Shown here piece by piece: positions 44,458 to 56,146 of a stretch of DNA of 64,000 nt. The position numbers and the translations under genes were made by a program. The notes under the pieces were generated by a model. That model made no database searches. It saw nothing but the letters and a program-made list of their open reading frames with translations, and was not told where the DNA came from. This DNA comes from Trichobilharzia szidati. Its lineage: Eukaryota > Platyhelminthes > Trematoda > Strigeidida > Schistosomatidae. Location: assembly GCA_944472155.2 (NCBI GenBank), contig OX235271.1, forward strand, positions 81,667,256-81,731,255, written 5' to 3'. Positions within the stretch are counted from its first letter, which is position 1. The number at the start of each line of letters is the position of its first letter.

Positions 44458-44672
44458 GGTGCGTCGGTGACATAGCGGTTAGGACGCTCGCCGACAGTGC
44501 ACATGGTCTGGGGTTCGATCCCCGGCCGACGCACTCCTTTACCTCGATAAGCCAGAAATTATGCTGGTGAAGAGGAAAGGTCGGGCATGAGGCTAGCAAC
44601 CCCATCCTGTAAAATAAGCACTGCTACAGAAACTTCCAGCCACAAGCTTGAAGCCCTATGTCCCACTGGGAA
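44458..44672 (+). mobile_element. tRNA-headed SINE with RTE-like tail (S3), well kept
   Basis: GTGCGTCGGTGACATAGCGG head (box A), box B GGGGTTCGATCCCC, acceptor-like GACGCAC, body GAGGAAAGGTCGGGCATGAG, tail TGAAGCCCTATGTCCCACTG. This is a good reference copy for the family. Confidence 0.8.
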
Positions 44673-45059
44673 CGTGAAGGAAAAAAAAATTTCAAAATGT
44701 ATTTAGTAAAAATACATGTGTCTTCAATTACTTAGTCACCCTATTGATTGTTTACTGATCATTTTTGAAAATTTACAAGTGCAGCCTAGCCTCGTTCTTA
44801 TAGCCAACAACAGTCAGTTCAAACAACTCACCACCAAACAACTACCACCTGTTCAGTCTGTCTGTGAAGTTTCTGGTCTATTCGAACTAAACTATTTGTA
44901 CAAGCAACAAGTTAATCCAATAACTTTTGACTGATTCTTGCTATAAAACATTGTTTGATTAATCGTCTGTGTGTGTGATAATTTTGCCTCACATTTTTTT
45001 TCATCTCAATGACTTTAACTTTTGTCACTGTAAGTGTTGTTCGTCCTACCACTAACCCC

Positions 45060-46730
45060 TGTGGGGTCTGGAACAGTATGATTGTACAGTTTTTTGTTAG
45101 ATGTTAAAAATGGAAACATTGTACATAACCTTTTTAAAACGATGCGTTGTAAAATATACATAACTTTGGAGTACAATCAAAAATATAGTGTGTCGCTTGT
45201 CGCTTCATCTTCTCACTAACCGTGTGGTATCCTTTGAATTTTGCGGCAACCTCTCAGTCTAATCCGAAGACTATTCTACAACCGGTGCACATCTACTGGT
45301 AGACACGACTACAGCAGTGAACGCTTCTGTGGATTATATTAATAATTGGTAGCAGCGGACCTCAACTGTATCACCAAATAACTATTAATTTCTATAACCC
45401 GCTAACCATATTTTTATAATTTACTGTTACACCATTGTTTCATAAACTTGGGTTTATATTCTGATATTTTGTACCGTTACCGAGCTCGCTGTTAAGTCCC
45501 CTACACTCCATTCTCTCAATGACGGCGTTTATCATGGATAGCTGAATCCTGTACTTCGTTTAAACAAGAAATTCTCATTTCACAATCGACAAAAAAGAAG
45601 ACAGTATTGTTTTCCTAAAGTTTTACCAAATTAATGGTAATCGGGAGTTAGCAAAATTTAGGCAAGTATATACCAACTAGGTTAAATTACTTCTATTTGA
45701 AAAAAAGTTTATTTTCGGTGTGAATGAAGTATAGGAGATGCATATAGAATAGAGTGTTAGATCTAGTAAATTTATGAATTATAAAATTGGGTCTGAATAC
45801 ATATGTGTAATGATAATGTGTTTCACGCGTATGATAATAATTTCACTTTATGGTGTGCTTCGGGGAGAACGTCGGTTTCGCGTCCCGAACATGCTAAATG
45901 TGAAAGTGATTTCACCTTTCATCTTCCTCATCTACGTGGTCGTACAGTAAAATGGGACTATGATAGCAAAGTTAATAACTACAATACCAGCAAGAAGTTC
46001 CTTTATCTCTAGATTCACTTAATGGGTTCCCTATTTCAGAAGGAAGAGGTTAACAGATGATTGTCGATTAAATGATACATTGGGATAAAGAGGAATAGCT
46101 ACGGGTGAATTAATCATTCCCTGTTGACAGTTACTGAATAATGAATAATCCCCCATTCATTTTAATAAGTTCTCTTCCTTTACCTGCTCAACAGCGTGCC
46201 AACAAAATACACTTTCAACTAAAACTACTTTCTTCCTGCTTGGTACATGTGTGGAGTGCGTAACATTGTGACTGTACACTTTTTGGTTATTTGTAGAAAT
46301 TAGACATATTGTACATAATTTTTGTTTAAAACGCTTCTTGTTGAAATACACTTGGCTTCCGTGTACGATTGGAAAATACACTCTACTGTTGGAGACTTCG
46401 TCTTCTCCTTGGTTTCTTCGGCTTACTAGCTCAGCTCTCACCGTGTTGTATCTTTCGGATTTATTGTAGAAGCCCACTACGCTCAACCGAAGACAATTCT
46501 ACAACCGGGACACAGCAGCTACAACCTACTCCGTCCAAACAATTAACGTCTCCGTGGGTTATATAAATAATTTGTAGCAGAGGACTTAAACTTTATTTCC
46601 AAGTAACCCTTTTGTTGATATAACGTGTCGTTGCATTTTTGGTAATATACTGTTACTTAACATTCCATTGACTTGAATTTTATTTCTCATATTTTGTAAT
46701 ACTAGTGAACTCTAACATAAGTCCCCTACA
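45060..46730 (+). mobile_element. Old LTR element with diverged LTR pair
   Basis: 45060-45505 and 46250-46730 both start TGTGG(G/A)G, share TGTACATAA, ATTCTACAACCGG, GTAGCAG(C/A)GGAC and end AAGTCCCCTACA (TG...CA). They are clearly diverged. The 744 bp between them has no gag or pol. Orientation is by repeat order only. Confidence 0.55.
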
Positions 46731-47010
46731 CATGCACTTCGTGAAGTGGTTTTCGAATAGTCCGGTATGACACGTTGATCACAAAATCTCTATGTAGGCA
46801 TGGGTGTGACGAGATCTAACTTTGGGTAACCGAATGTGTATCTACTCGACTATAGGAACTAAACGGTCGACACACTAATGCAGACGTTTTGCTGATTCTG
46901 TCATCACTGCTTGAAATTTCTGATCCTTTATCAGTTTTCCTGACATGTGCTGATTGTGGTTGTGGTTATAAACTTAGGCAGCTTTTGTAGTGGAGTGAAC
47001 CACTTGGTAG

Positions 47011-48925
47011 GGAAGTGGCACCATAATTAGCTCCCAGGATAGACGTCTGGAGCGCTGGAAAGAACACTATGAGGAGCAGTTTAATTGGCCCACAGCCACA
47101 CTTAACCTACCGGACATCCAACACCTCCCTGAATGGGAGATAGACACAGGTCCTCCGTCCTTAACCGAGGTTACTAAAGCTGTCACCAATCTGAAGCTAG
47201 GCAAAGCAGCGGGACCTGATTTATTGACTCCAGAGGTGTTTAAGTACGGAGGCGACAGTTTACTGTCTGCGTTAACGGAGGTTCTAGGCAGCGTCTGGGA
47301 ATCAGAGGAAGTCCCATCGGGTTGGTGTAAGTCACTGATCATCCCGATATACAAGAAGGGGGACAAGTCGTCTTGTGATAATCACAGAGGGATTAGCTTG
47401 ACTAATATAGTATCTAAAATCCTAGGCTCAATAATACTGCGTAGATTAAGTGGTGCTCGGGAGACACAAACACGAGAAAACCAGGCAGGTTTTAGGCCAG
47501 GTAGAGGGTGTATTGATCACATCTTCACCCTTCGACAGATTCTAGAACATAGGCATTCCTACCGGCGTCCGACAATCATTATATTTCTTGACCTAAAGGC
47601 GGCATTCGATTCCGTCGACCGGGAGGTTCTCTGGCGATGCTTGGCTGTAAAGGGAATGCCAAGAAAATACATTGCACTGATTAAGGCACTCTACTCGTAC
47701 TCATGCAGCCAGGTGAGGGCTTATGGCGAGTTGTCATCTGAAGTGGTGACGACTAGTGGCGTCCGTCAAGGATGCCCATTATCCCCATTCCTATTCAATT
47801 TCATCATAGATGTACTAATGGACTTAACCCTAACTCACTTCAGCGACTCAGGGATTGACTTGCTACCAGGGAAGAATCTCGTTGACTTAGAATATGCGGA
47901 CGATATAGTCCTTCTAGGCGAGGACTCTGACAAAATGCAGAGTCTACTGAACACCCTGAGCAACAACCTCCGCATGTTTGGCATGCGATTCGCCCCTATA
48001 AAATGTAAGATGATGCTGCAGGATTGGACTTCATCGACCCCTAGATTAGAAATAGGAAGTGAAGTGGTAGAACACGTTGACCGCTTCACTTACTTGGGAA
48101 GTACCATCAGCCCCAACGGGTTGATCTCCAACGAAATTTCAGCACGAATACAGAGGGCTAGGTTCGCATTCGCCAGTTTTCGCCGTCTCTGGCGTAGACG
48201 CGATATCCGACTATCGACCAAAGGGCGTGTGTACTGCTCAACAGTCCGCTCCGTCCTCCTTTATGGCTGTGAGACCTGGCCATTGAGAGCAGAAGACATG
48301 AAAAGATTAGCTGTCTTCGATCATAGGTGTCTGCGTTCTATCTCCCGCGTGAAGTGGAATAATAAGGTGAGCAATATTGAGGTTAGGCGTCGAGTGCTAG
48401 GTAAGGCGGGGAAATCAATCGACGAGACTGTGAAATTGCATCGACTGAGATGGTTAGGACATGTGCTACGTATGCCTAGTCATCGCCTTCCTCGACGGGC
48501 AATGTTAGCTGATACAGGGTCAGGCTGGAAAAGAGCTAGCGGCGGTCAAACCAAAACATGGCACCAATCAATGAAATCCACAACAGTTAATCTAAGCCAC
48601 GTAGGAAGATGTAGACTTCCTGGTTGGGGCCCTCGGGATGGTAAAAACCAATGGTTGGAAACAATTGGCGACATGGCTCAAAATCGTTCTCAGTGGCGCA
48701 GATGCATCCACTCCTTGTGACTTATGATTTCCAATTAAACTGTTTTGTTCTCCGTTATTACTATTCCTTTGTCTCACACCTCTGTTTACTGTCTATATTT
48801 TGCATTTCTTCTACTTCCTTCTCTTGCTTTGCGTGCTACATGGATTGTGGCGACTTGAACTGCCGCACATATGTGCAAAGTTCTATGTCGAAAACAGACA
48901 GACAGACAGACAGGGAAGTGGACAT
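47011..48925 (+). mobile_element. 5'-truncated RTE-like LINE (family A) with open RT frame
   Basis: Begins at the segment [20 protein letters not shown], equal to about residue 680 of the intact copy, so the endonuclease is missing. The 3' UTR follows to (ACAG)n at about 48894-48915. High similarity to 7.75-11.65 kb suggests both are recent. Confidence 0.88.
47017..48720 (+). pseudogene. LINE reverse transcriptase, N-terminally truncated
   Basis: Frame open from 47011 to the TGA at 48718-48720, about 568 codons. RT blocks [61 protein letters not shown] and [12 protein letters not shown] are intact, as are the C-terminal blocks [14 protein letters not shown] and [11 protein letters not shown], ending WRRCIHSL. 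No start codon of its own; the in-frame TTG at 47224 is not a credible start. Cannot act alone without the endonuclease. Confidence 0.85.
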
Positions 48926-49302
48926 GTAATCGACAGAATAAATAAAAAGAACTTTCATCACTCTATCAGCTCTCCATTTTACGTCCCCTTAAGAAAACAA
49001 AGGGTTATCTATTCGCTGATTCAAGTAATTTTTCTTATAAGTTTGAGTTAGGATAATAGACTTGTGTCTTTATGAGGAAGGGAATGATAGAGAAGAACGA
49101 TGTCTAGTCGGTAGAAACAAAACCAGCAGTCCCACTTCTTGAGACATGTTATCTATAAGCTATTGAGTATATTTTGCCCTAATTCAGATGAAAGCATTTT
49201 CCGCAGTTACAGTGTTATTAGACTGTCGTGCGAATTATGTTGCTTTCTTCAGTGACCTCATGGCATTCATATAAATCATGAAAAATCGGTGGGAGAAACA
49301 CT

Positions 49303-49590
49303 TGTAGTGACCCGTTTTATTACTCATCATCGCAGTATACTTTCACTATGTAATTGTACTTTGCTTTGTTTATTACTCTAAATCATGCATGTTAACAATT
49401 GATACTTTTTGTACTCGCTCGATTTTTGAATTGTTGATTGCTGCAATAATACACTATCGTATTCCTTCGCAAGTGCCTTTTGAATTACGTTGCGGATGTC
49501 GAGTAATCGCAACGTTAGGGCACAATTGTAAACGCGAGGAAATACTAGAAGATACGTGTACTCTAATTCAGTCAAAATATAGCAGCAACA
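49303..49590 (+). repeat. 5' LTR of the captured-sequence element
   Basis: TG...CA ends; contains no A-run; identical by eye to 50932-51219. Followed by AATTGGTGAGCCCGAC (putative primer-binding site). Confidence 0.82.
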
Positions 49591-49869
49591 AATTGGTGAG
49601 CCCGACGATAACTTGCTGACTCCGACGACGACGACTTTTGACCTCGACGCGTTGTTACACTTGTTGGATTAATAAAACTTTAACCTTCGTGGATCTATAT
49701 ATTTATTAGATATTCCGAACTCATTCTTGTGTTTGCTCATCGCACAACAAATTGGCGAGCCCGACATAGCTGATTGATGGACTACATCATTTCGAAGTAT
49801 ACACAGTGGAATAAATCATCTTTGCCATCGCATTAACTTTTATAACTTCATAACATTTGGATGTATAAT

Positions 49870-50620
49870 TACTGATATTTCTGCTAAAAGTACCTCCGGA
49901 CCTGGCGGCACAGCGACTGCTATCCCAGTTCACCCTGATACTCAAGCAGTTGTAGCAGCTGGTTGTTATGCAACACCTCAATTCCAGTTCTCGGTCCTCA
50001 AGCTTCAGCATTGTCTACAGGTGTGCAAACACTCTTACAATGGTCTGCAACGCCATTTACTCAAGCCGGTCCTACAGCTGTTCAATTACAACAGTTTACC
50101 CAATCACCTCAACAACAACAGATTCAAGCACAAGCTCATCAGTTACAACCAGCTCAACAGCAAGCTTATATCCAACAACATCAGCAACAATGATGGCAAC
50201 TGACGTCTCTGTCAGTGGTCAACCTGGTACTGTAGCTGCATGCTCCTATGCTACTCCCCAGTTTATCACTCTGGCACCAGGAGCTCCATTGAAAGTCATG
50301 ACTGTTGGTCCTAACGGTCAATTGATTCAAACCACTGGTTTACCACAGTTTATGCCAACTGCTCTTATTGTAATGGCTATCAATCAACCAACTTCTACTC
50401 TCCAACCTCAGCAAACATCAATTCAAGTTACTCCTCAACGCCGAGTGACAAAACCCCAGCAACAACAACAACATGCTGACGGACGTTCACTTTCAACCGT
50501 ATCAGCAGCAGCAGCTACTGCTGCACTCTTCTCTGGCACAGCCATCTCTTCTTGTACAATTCCACTTGTACAACCAGTTTTCATGGAAATAGAGGTAACT
50601 GAATGTTTACCCAGGTCATT
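49870..50620 (+). pseudogene. Captured Gln/Thr/Pro-rich coding sequence, frameshifted
   Basis: Three open stretches follow each other in changed frames: GGTATAIPVHPDTQAVVAAG, then (from about 49985) LGPQASALSTGVQTLLQW...QLQQFTQSPQQQQIQAQAHQ, then (from 50191) MATDVSVSGQPGTVAACSYA...MTVGPNGQLIQTTGLPQFM...ATAALFSGTAISS. The composition is that of a Gln-rich activation region of a transcription regulator; YATPQF is repeated. It ends at FMEIE before GTAACTGAATG, like an exon edge. No family domain is visible, so the donor gene is not named. Confidence 0.55.
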
Positions 50621-50931
50621 TCCATACTACCTTATTACGGTACTATTAACTGTATGTTAAGATATAAATCTATTCTGTAACTCTTTACAATAACAACCTC
50701 ATTATTATTCTAATAATAATTTTTCTGCTTTTATTGTTACATTTGGCACAACTTTCTAAACATTTTGGTTCGTTTCGAAGTTGTTAACATTTTTGCATAT
50801 ATACAGTTATAATCAAACCTCAAAAACTTAAAAGCCTCAATTCGGTTTTCATATTTTTTTGTCCTTGCAATTTACAATATCATTCCGAATACAGGTAAAC
50901 TTCATTTACCTGCATTCTACGGAGGGGCTAT

Positions 50932-51219
50932 TGTAGTGACCCGTTTTATTACTCATCATCGCAGTATACTTTCACTATGTAATTGTACTTTGCTTTGTTT
51001 ATTACTCTAAATCATGCATGTTAACAATTGATACTTTTTGTACTCGCTCGATTTTTGAATTGTTGATTGCTGCAATAATACACTATCGTATTCCTTCGCA
51101 AGTGCCTTTTGAATTACGTTGCGGATGTCGAGTAATCGCAACGTTAGGGCACAATTGTAAACGCGAGGAAATACTAGAAGATACGTGTACTCTAATTCAG
51201 TCAAAATATAGCAGCAACA
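50932..51219 (+). repeat. 3' LTR of the captured-sequence element
   Basis: Direct repeat of 49303-49590, same length, preceded by a purine-rich tract and followed by CACT. Confidence 0.82.
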
Positions 51220-51500
51220 CACTTTACGTTTTGGGATTTGAAGTGTTCAGGTTCAATTTCAGCGACTAGTGGGGTGTTTTCAACGACTGATGCCATTTAT
51301 TTTTTAGATTATATTTATCATGTACTCTACTTTCGACCCGATGTTTCGGAAAACTTCCTTACATGTGGTGAATAAACTTCCTATTGATATACAGAGAAGG
51401 TCCTTTACCAGCAGTTTGATTCAGATGCAGACAATTTTCGGTGAATGTGCGAGAGTATTCATTTTTATTGGAGACCGTTAGTTCGGTGTGTTTTAGAGGT

Positions 51501-51850
51501 TGCAGTGGTAAATAATTCCCCAAAATTATTGACCACATCAATCATCACTGAACATTGGATGCTGACCTTCACTGTTTTAGTCGACTTGTTTAGCTGAAGG
51601 CTTCCGGTCAAGCATCCATGCCATTTGGTACTCCATCGTGTCACGTTCGTGCACGATCACTAGCCAGCTAAGCATTCACCTCAGTACACGATTTGGTCCC
51701 GAAATATATCTCGTAGTTTGGACGATCAATTCTGTTGTTTTGCTTTGCCTTTGGAACACGAGGAACGAATATTATAGAAGTTGTTGGTACTAGATCTTGC
51801 GTTAGTATACTCCGTACAATTCGCAAACGTCAATACCGTCAGCCTCTAAA
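51501..51850 (+). repeat. 5' LTR of the gypsy-type element
   Basis: Starts TGCAGTGGTAAATAATTCC. Over the last about 339 bp it is identical by eye to the 3' LTR; all four differences fall in the first 11 bases. Confidence 0.85.
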
Positions 51851-51918
51851 CCGGTGAGCCCAACCGCGAACTTCATCTTTGATAAATATGCACATAAACG
51901 TGGTGTATTCTTTCCTTT

Positions 51919-52745
51919 TTGTATTTGTTCTTGTACTATATTGTAATCGGCATAAATTTCGTTAAGAGTGATCCTAGTCTCGAAGTCATTCGTATTCGCT
52001 CAACTGCCACAACCATTCAGCTCGTACCATTTTGGCCAGATAATGCTGAAACATGGTTTCAGATAGCTGAGTCTGATTTTTATGAGCATGGTATGACCGA
52101 TCAACGTTCACAGTTCCTCGCATTTATTCACACCTTATCGCGGGAATTCAGCAAATGCATAACTGGCAGATGTCGAGTCCAGAGGTAAGTAATTCGTACG
52201 AGTTGCTCAAAGCATCTCTCCTCAGGAGAAACGTTCTCACGGATCGACAGCGTCTGGACGCACTATTTCGTTACATCGAGTCAGTCAGCCGTGAGCATGC
52301 TAACAAAAATGAGAGAGGTTATTGGCCGAAGTCAGATCGATGACGGACTGTTCAGAGAACTCTTTTTATCCAAATTGCCACAGTCAGTACAGACTGTGCT
52401 GGTGACACTTCAGGGTGTTATTATAGACGACTTAGCTGTTTCTGCTGATAAAATTCTAGGAATAACTAAGTGGTAATTTCCTGAAATATGCTCGGTGGTC
52501 AAACAGACTTCGAGTAAGGATACTGAAGTGATAGAGTTATGCAACTCCATCCAGCAGCTGCTTAGGTCAAACATGCTTAGTAATTCCTCCTACCGTCGTC
52601 CTAAATCCCCTCAACGTCAAAACGCACGTGGTCGATCTAAATCCAAGTCAGGTTCCCTAAAAAACCCTGACTGCTGTTGATATCACAACACCTATGGCCA
52701 GGAAGCGAATTGTTGCCGAAAACCTTGTAATTTCGTCCATGTCTC
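51919..52745 (+). pseudogene. Gypsy gag, frameshifted
   Basis: LVPFWPDNAETWFQIAESDF (gag opening block), YELLKASLLRR, FRELFLSKLPQSVQTVL, DKILGITKW, then QRQNARGRSKSKSG and a knuckle-like CCWYHNTYG.EANCC.KPCNF region with a stop where the first Trp/Tyr would be. At least three frame breaks. Structural protein of the element; not functional. Confidence 0.7.
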
Positions 52746-52814
52746 AGAGTCTGTGGGAAACTATCCCACCGGCACGCGTTAGCGGCAACCGTCGCCGGTG
52801 ACACTAGTCGCCTA

Positions 52815-54560
52815 CTTCACATTCATGATGTGGTCAGCCAGGCCCGATATTCAGTCGACATAGGCGCCAAAGTCAGCGTCCTTCCTGCCACAGCAGCAGA
52901 TCGACAGAAGGAATCTAACTTCAACCTACAGGCTGCAAATGGAAAACCAATTGCAACCATTGGTAGGAAACACGTCTATCTGAATGTAGGTTTACGCAAA
53001 CCTATTCAGTGGATTTTCCTTATCACCGACATCACAATGCCGATCATTGGCAAGGACCTACTTAATCATCATGATTTACTCGTAGACGTCCTCCGAAAAC
53101 GACTGATTGGCAATACTACTAGTCTGTCTATCGAAGGCATCACCTACATAGGCCCCAGCTTGTCACTCGATAGAATGAAAGCAGTCCTTGATCCCATTTT
53201 TCAAACGATTGTTGATAAATATCCGGAACTTAATTGCCCTTCTAACGACCTACCGTGCATAACCAGCAATGTTATGCACCACATCATAACCTCAGGACAG
53301 CCCGTGACATCTAAAGCACGACGACTGGCTCCTGACGAACTACGACTTTCTAGAAATGAGTTCGATCATATGCACACCCTTAGTATCATTCGGCCATCGA
53401 ATAGCCCATGGGCATCTCCATTACATATGGTACCGAAAAAGGATAGTAACGATTGGCGACCCACTGATGATTACCGGCGAGTGAACGCCAAAACAACCCC
53501 GGATTGCTACCCTTTGCCTCACATACACGACTTGACGGCAACGTTATCTGCTGCATCTATATTCTCTTAAATCGACTTGATTAAAACGTATAACCAAGTC
53601 CCGATGGCATCAGAAGATATTCCGAAAACGGCTATCATTAAACCTTTCTGACTTTTTGTGTTTCTACGTATGCCATTCGGTCTCCGGAATGCAGCTCAAA
53701 CATTCCAACACTTCATCGACGAAGTATTTCGTGGCCTCGACTTTGTATACGCATACTTAGACAACTGCCTCATTGCCAGTCCAGACAAGGAAACTCACCT
53801 TAAACGTTTGGACTTGGCATTTGAAAGGTTATGTCTACATGGTGTTACCACCAGTATTCAGAAGTGTCAGATAGGCGTCGACTCACCCGACTTCCTGGGC
53901 CACACTATTGACTGCAAGGGCATTCGCCCACCGGCTACTAAAGTTGATGCGATACTGAACTTTCTAGAGCCACAGACAGTGAAAAGTCTTCGCACTTTTA
54001 ACGGCTTGGTAAGTTATTATTGATAGTTTATTCCCAACCGTGCCTCTCTGATTCAGCCATTGACAGAATTTCTTCGAAGGAATAACAAGTACATCGAACT
54101 TTACGCGTCTGCTCGAAATGCTTTTACTCAGGTTAAAAAAGCTATTGCGTATGCCACACTTCTGATGTATCAGGATCCAGTGGCACCGTTAAGTGTCTCG
54201 GTTGATGCATCAGACACTGCAATCGGCGCAGTTCTGCAACAGCTAGTTAACAGAGAGTGGCAACCATTCGCCTTTTTCTCATGGCGCCTTCAATTAGCTG
54301 AAACGAAGTACAGCACATCCGACAGAGAACTTCTGGCTATGTACTGTGTTATACGTCATTTTCGACATTCAGTGGAGGGTCGTGGATTCATAATTTTTAC
54401 TGACCACAAACTTCTGACTTACTCTCTGAACTCAACTTCAGATAAGTATTCACCAAGGGAATCACGACAACTGGACTACGTTTCACAGTTTATATCGGAT
54501 ATTCGCCATGTATATGGAGTGGATGACACTGTGGCAGATTCTTTGTAGCGCGTTTGTTCC
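52815..54560 (+). pseudogene. Gypsy protease, reverse transcriptase and RNase H, with stops
   Basis: Protease: YSVDIGAKVSVLPA (active-site DTGA changed to DIGA) and PIIGKDLL. RT: SPWASPLHMVPKKDSNDWRP, DDYRRVNAKT, stop before IDLIKTYNQVP, a second stop before LFVFLRMPFGLRNAAQTFQ, then YAYLDNCLIAS at about 53745, where the second catalytic Asp of YLDD is Asn. RNase H: VSVDASDTAIGAVLQQ, STSDRELLAMY, FTDHKLL. Three separate stretches: 52830-53570, 53658-54023, 54060-54548. Confidence 0.8.
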
Positions 54561-54564
54561 CTCC

Positions 54565-55244
54565 CCCAAATAGACGGAATGGATCTTGTGAAACTGGCTC
54601 GTCTTCAAAAAGAAGATACTGAGCCCCAACATGAGTTGTCGAAAACGACTCTTTAATTAGCCGAGAAACCCTTAGGTATGGGAAAAGATACTATTCTATG
54701 CGACGTTTCCACGGGTATTCCTCGCCTTATCGTGCCTAAAAGTTATCGCCGTAACGTCTTCAATACGTTGCATGGCTTACCCCACCTAGGTATTTTAACT
54801 ACCGTCAATCTCATAACTTGGTGGTTTTGTTAGCCTGGTATTAATGAGGAATTAAGGGAATGGGCACACACGTGCTTAGCTCGCCAAAAGTGAAAGGTAG
54901 TGAGACACACCTAAATCCTTCTTGGCACCTTTATTATCCCTGAAGCCCGTTTCGTACCCGTTTATAAAGATTTGGTTGGACCCCTTCCAGAATCCCATGG
55001 ATATACTTATATTTTAACTTGCATCGATCGATTCACAAGACGTCCTGAAGCAGTACACCTCAAGGATGTATCTGCTGAAACAGTGACACGCGTCTTTGTA
55101 GAAGGATGTGTCACAAACTTTTGATGCCCATCCTCCGTCACAACTGATCGCGGGTGGCGATTCGAAAGGGACTTATTCTTCGCCCTGACTAAAATCCTTG
55201 GTTGCATGCGTTTTGGAACAACAGCCTGCCATCCTCAAGCAAAT
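54565..55244 (+). pseudogene. Gypsy integrase, first part
   Basis: Remnants of the HHCC region (VPKSYRRNVFNTLHGLPHLG), then the core: GYTYILTCIDRFTRRPEAVH, VTTDRGWRFERDLF and CHPQAN. Contains stops (for example after TNF). Cut at the CAAGCAAAT of the HPQAN block. Confidence 0.75.
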
Positions 55245-56145
55245 AATAAATTTCTGGAACAGAAAACAGCCATTTTTACAGGCATGAACATATGTACACT
55301 AATAAGAATTTATAGAATATATAATATGATTTGTTAATCTAGAAATAGATTGAATACTGGTTAATGTGAGAGAAACATTTCAAAAGAAATGTACAAATAA
55401 GGAAATAGATAATTTTCGAGATCTGCTTTCGACTGAATAAGTCATAGGATACAGCGCCAAATCTAAACTGTGATTGAAAAAATACGGTATGTCAATTTCA
55501 CGCGGGAATTATAAATGACTGCGTTAATTGTGGAAGGTAAGTAGCATTTTTTATAGGTGCTGACATGAAACATAAGAGATGCAGAATGGGCAACTCTAAA
55601 CAATAGGAACCCAAAACGAAACGACCTACGAACGCACAAATGACCTCATCATGGACCAATCGGAAGGCTCAAAAAACGACAGTAGTCGTCCCAGGCAGCA
55701 CTAAGCGCTAGAAAATAGGCAATAATACACATGCCCTGCGCTTAGGGGTCGCCTCAATATGTCCTTTCTGGAGGCTGGTGTCATATATCCCTAAAACCTA
55801 TTGCTGGAAAAAAGTCACCTGATTGGTTGCTCAAGGTCATTTGTGCGTTCGTTGGTGGTTTCGTTTTGGGTTCCTATTGTTTAGAGTTGCCGCAGAATGA
55901 ACAATAATTATTAGTGAATAATTCATAAAGTGCTTGAAAGTCTATAAAACTTCAAAGTCACCGGTAAGTATACCATAATTGTGACATTTCCAGTTGTATC
56001 TGAGACCAACTTTGCACTTGTCAGCAGATTTCATGACACAGTTGGTTCCTTTATTCACCAGGTGAGCTAGCAATATTCCAAATAAGTAGAGGATAGCAGC
56101 ACTTTATTAGTGCCTTCGTTTAAACAGTACCTTCGAAAAGAGAAG
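55245..56145. mobile_element. 901-bp insertion splitting the integrase, flanked by AAAT
   Basis: The integrase reads HPQAN before it and NGMVERLHRQ after it; removing 55245-56145 plus one AAAT restores the order. AAAT at 55241-55244 and 56146-56149 may be a 4-bp target duplication. Non-coding and AT-rich, apart from the inverted-repeat transposon inside. Family unknown. Confidence 0.6.
55589..55891. mobile_element. 303-bp inverted-repeat DNA transposon (MITE)
   Basis: Terminal inverted repeats of about 58 bp, starting GGCAACTCTAAACAATAGG and ending with its complement, with few mismatches. An 8-bp duplication GCAGAATG flanks it (55581-55588 and 55892-55899). No coding capacity. An 8-bp duplication fits hAT or Merlin; Merlin is known in schistosomes and has termini starting with G, but the assignment is open. 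Confidence 0.82.
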
Positions 56146-56146
56146 A

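Larger units (their letters stand above)
49303..51219 (+). mobile_element. Non-autonomous LTR element carrying captured Gln-rich host sequence
   Basis: Two 288-bp direct repeats, 49303-49590 and 50932-51219, begin TGTAGTGACCCG and end AGCAGCAACA, and look identical by eye. CACT flanks the unit on both sides (49299-49302 and 51220-51223), a 4-bp target duplication. A primer-binding-like GGTGAGCCCGAC follows the left LTR, and a purine-rich CGGAGGGGCTAT precedes the right one. A second GGCGAGCCCGAC sits at about 49755. No gag, protease, RT or integrase lies between the LTRs. Confidence 0.8.

Noticed and set aside
47224..48720. LINE frame as a complete protein from its first in-frame start
   Set aside because: The frame is open upstream of 47224 and aligns with the middle of the 1228-residue protein; it is a 5'-truncated copy.
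49963..50193. Gln-rich frame as a host gene exon in place
   Set aside because: It lies between two LTRs with a target duplication around the whole unit and has frame breaks, so it is cargo of a mobile element.
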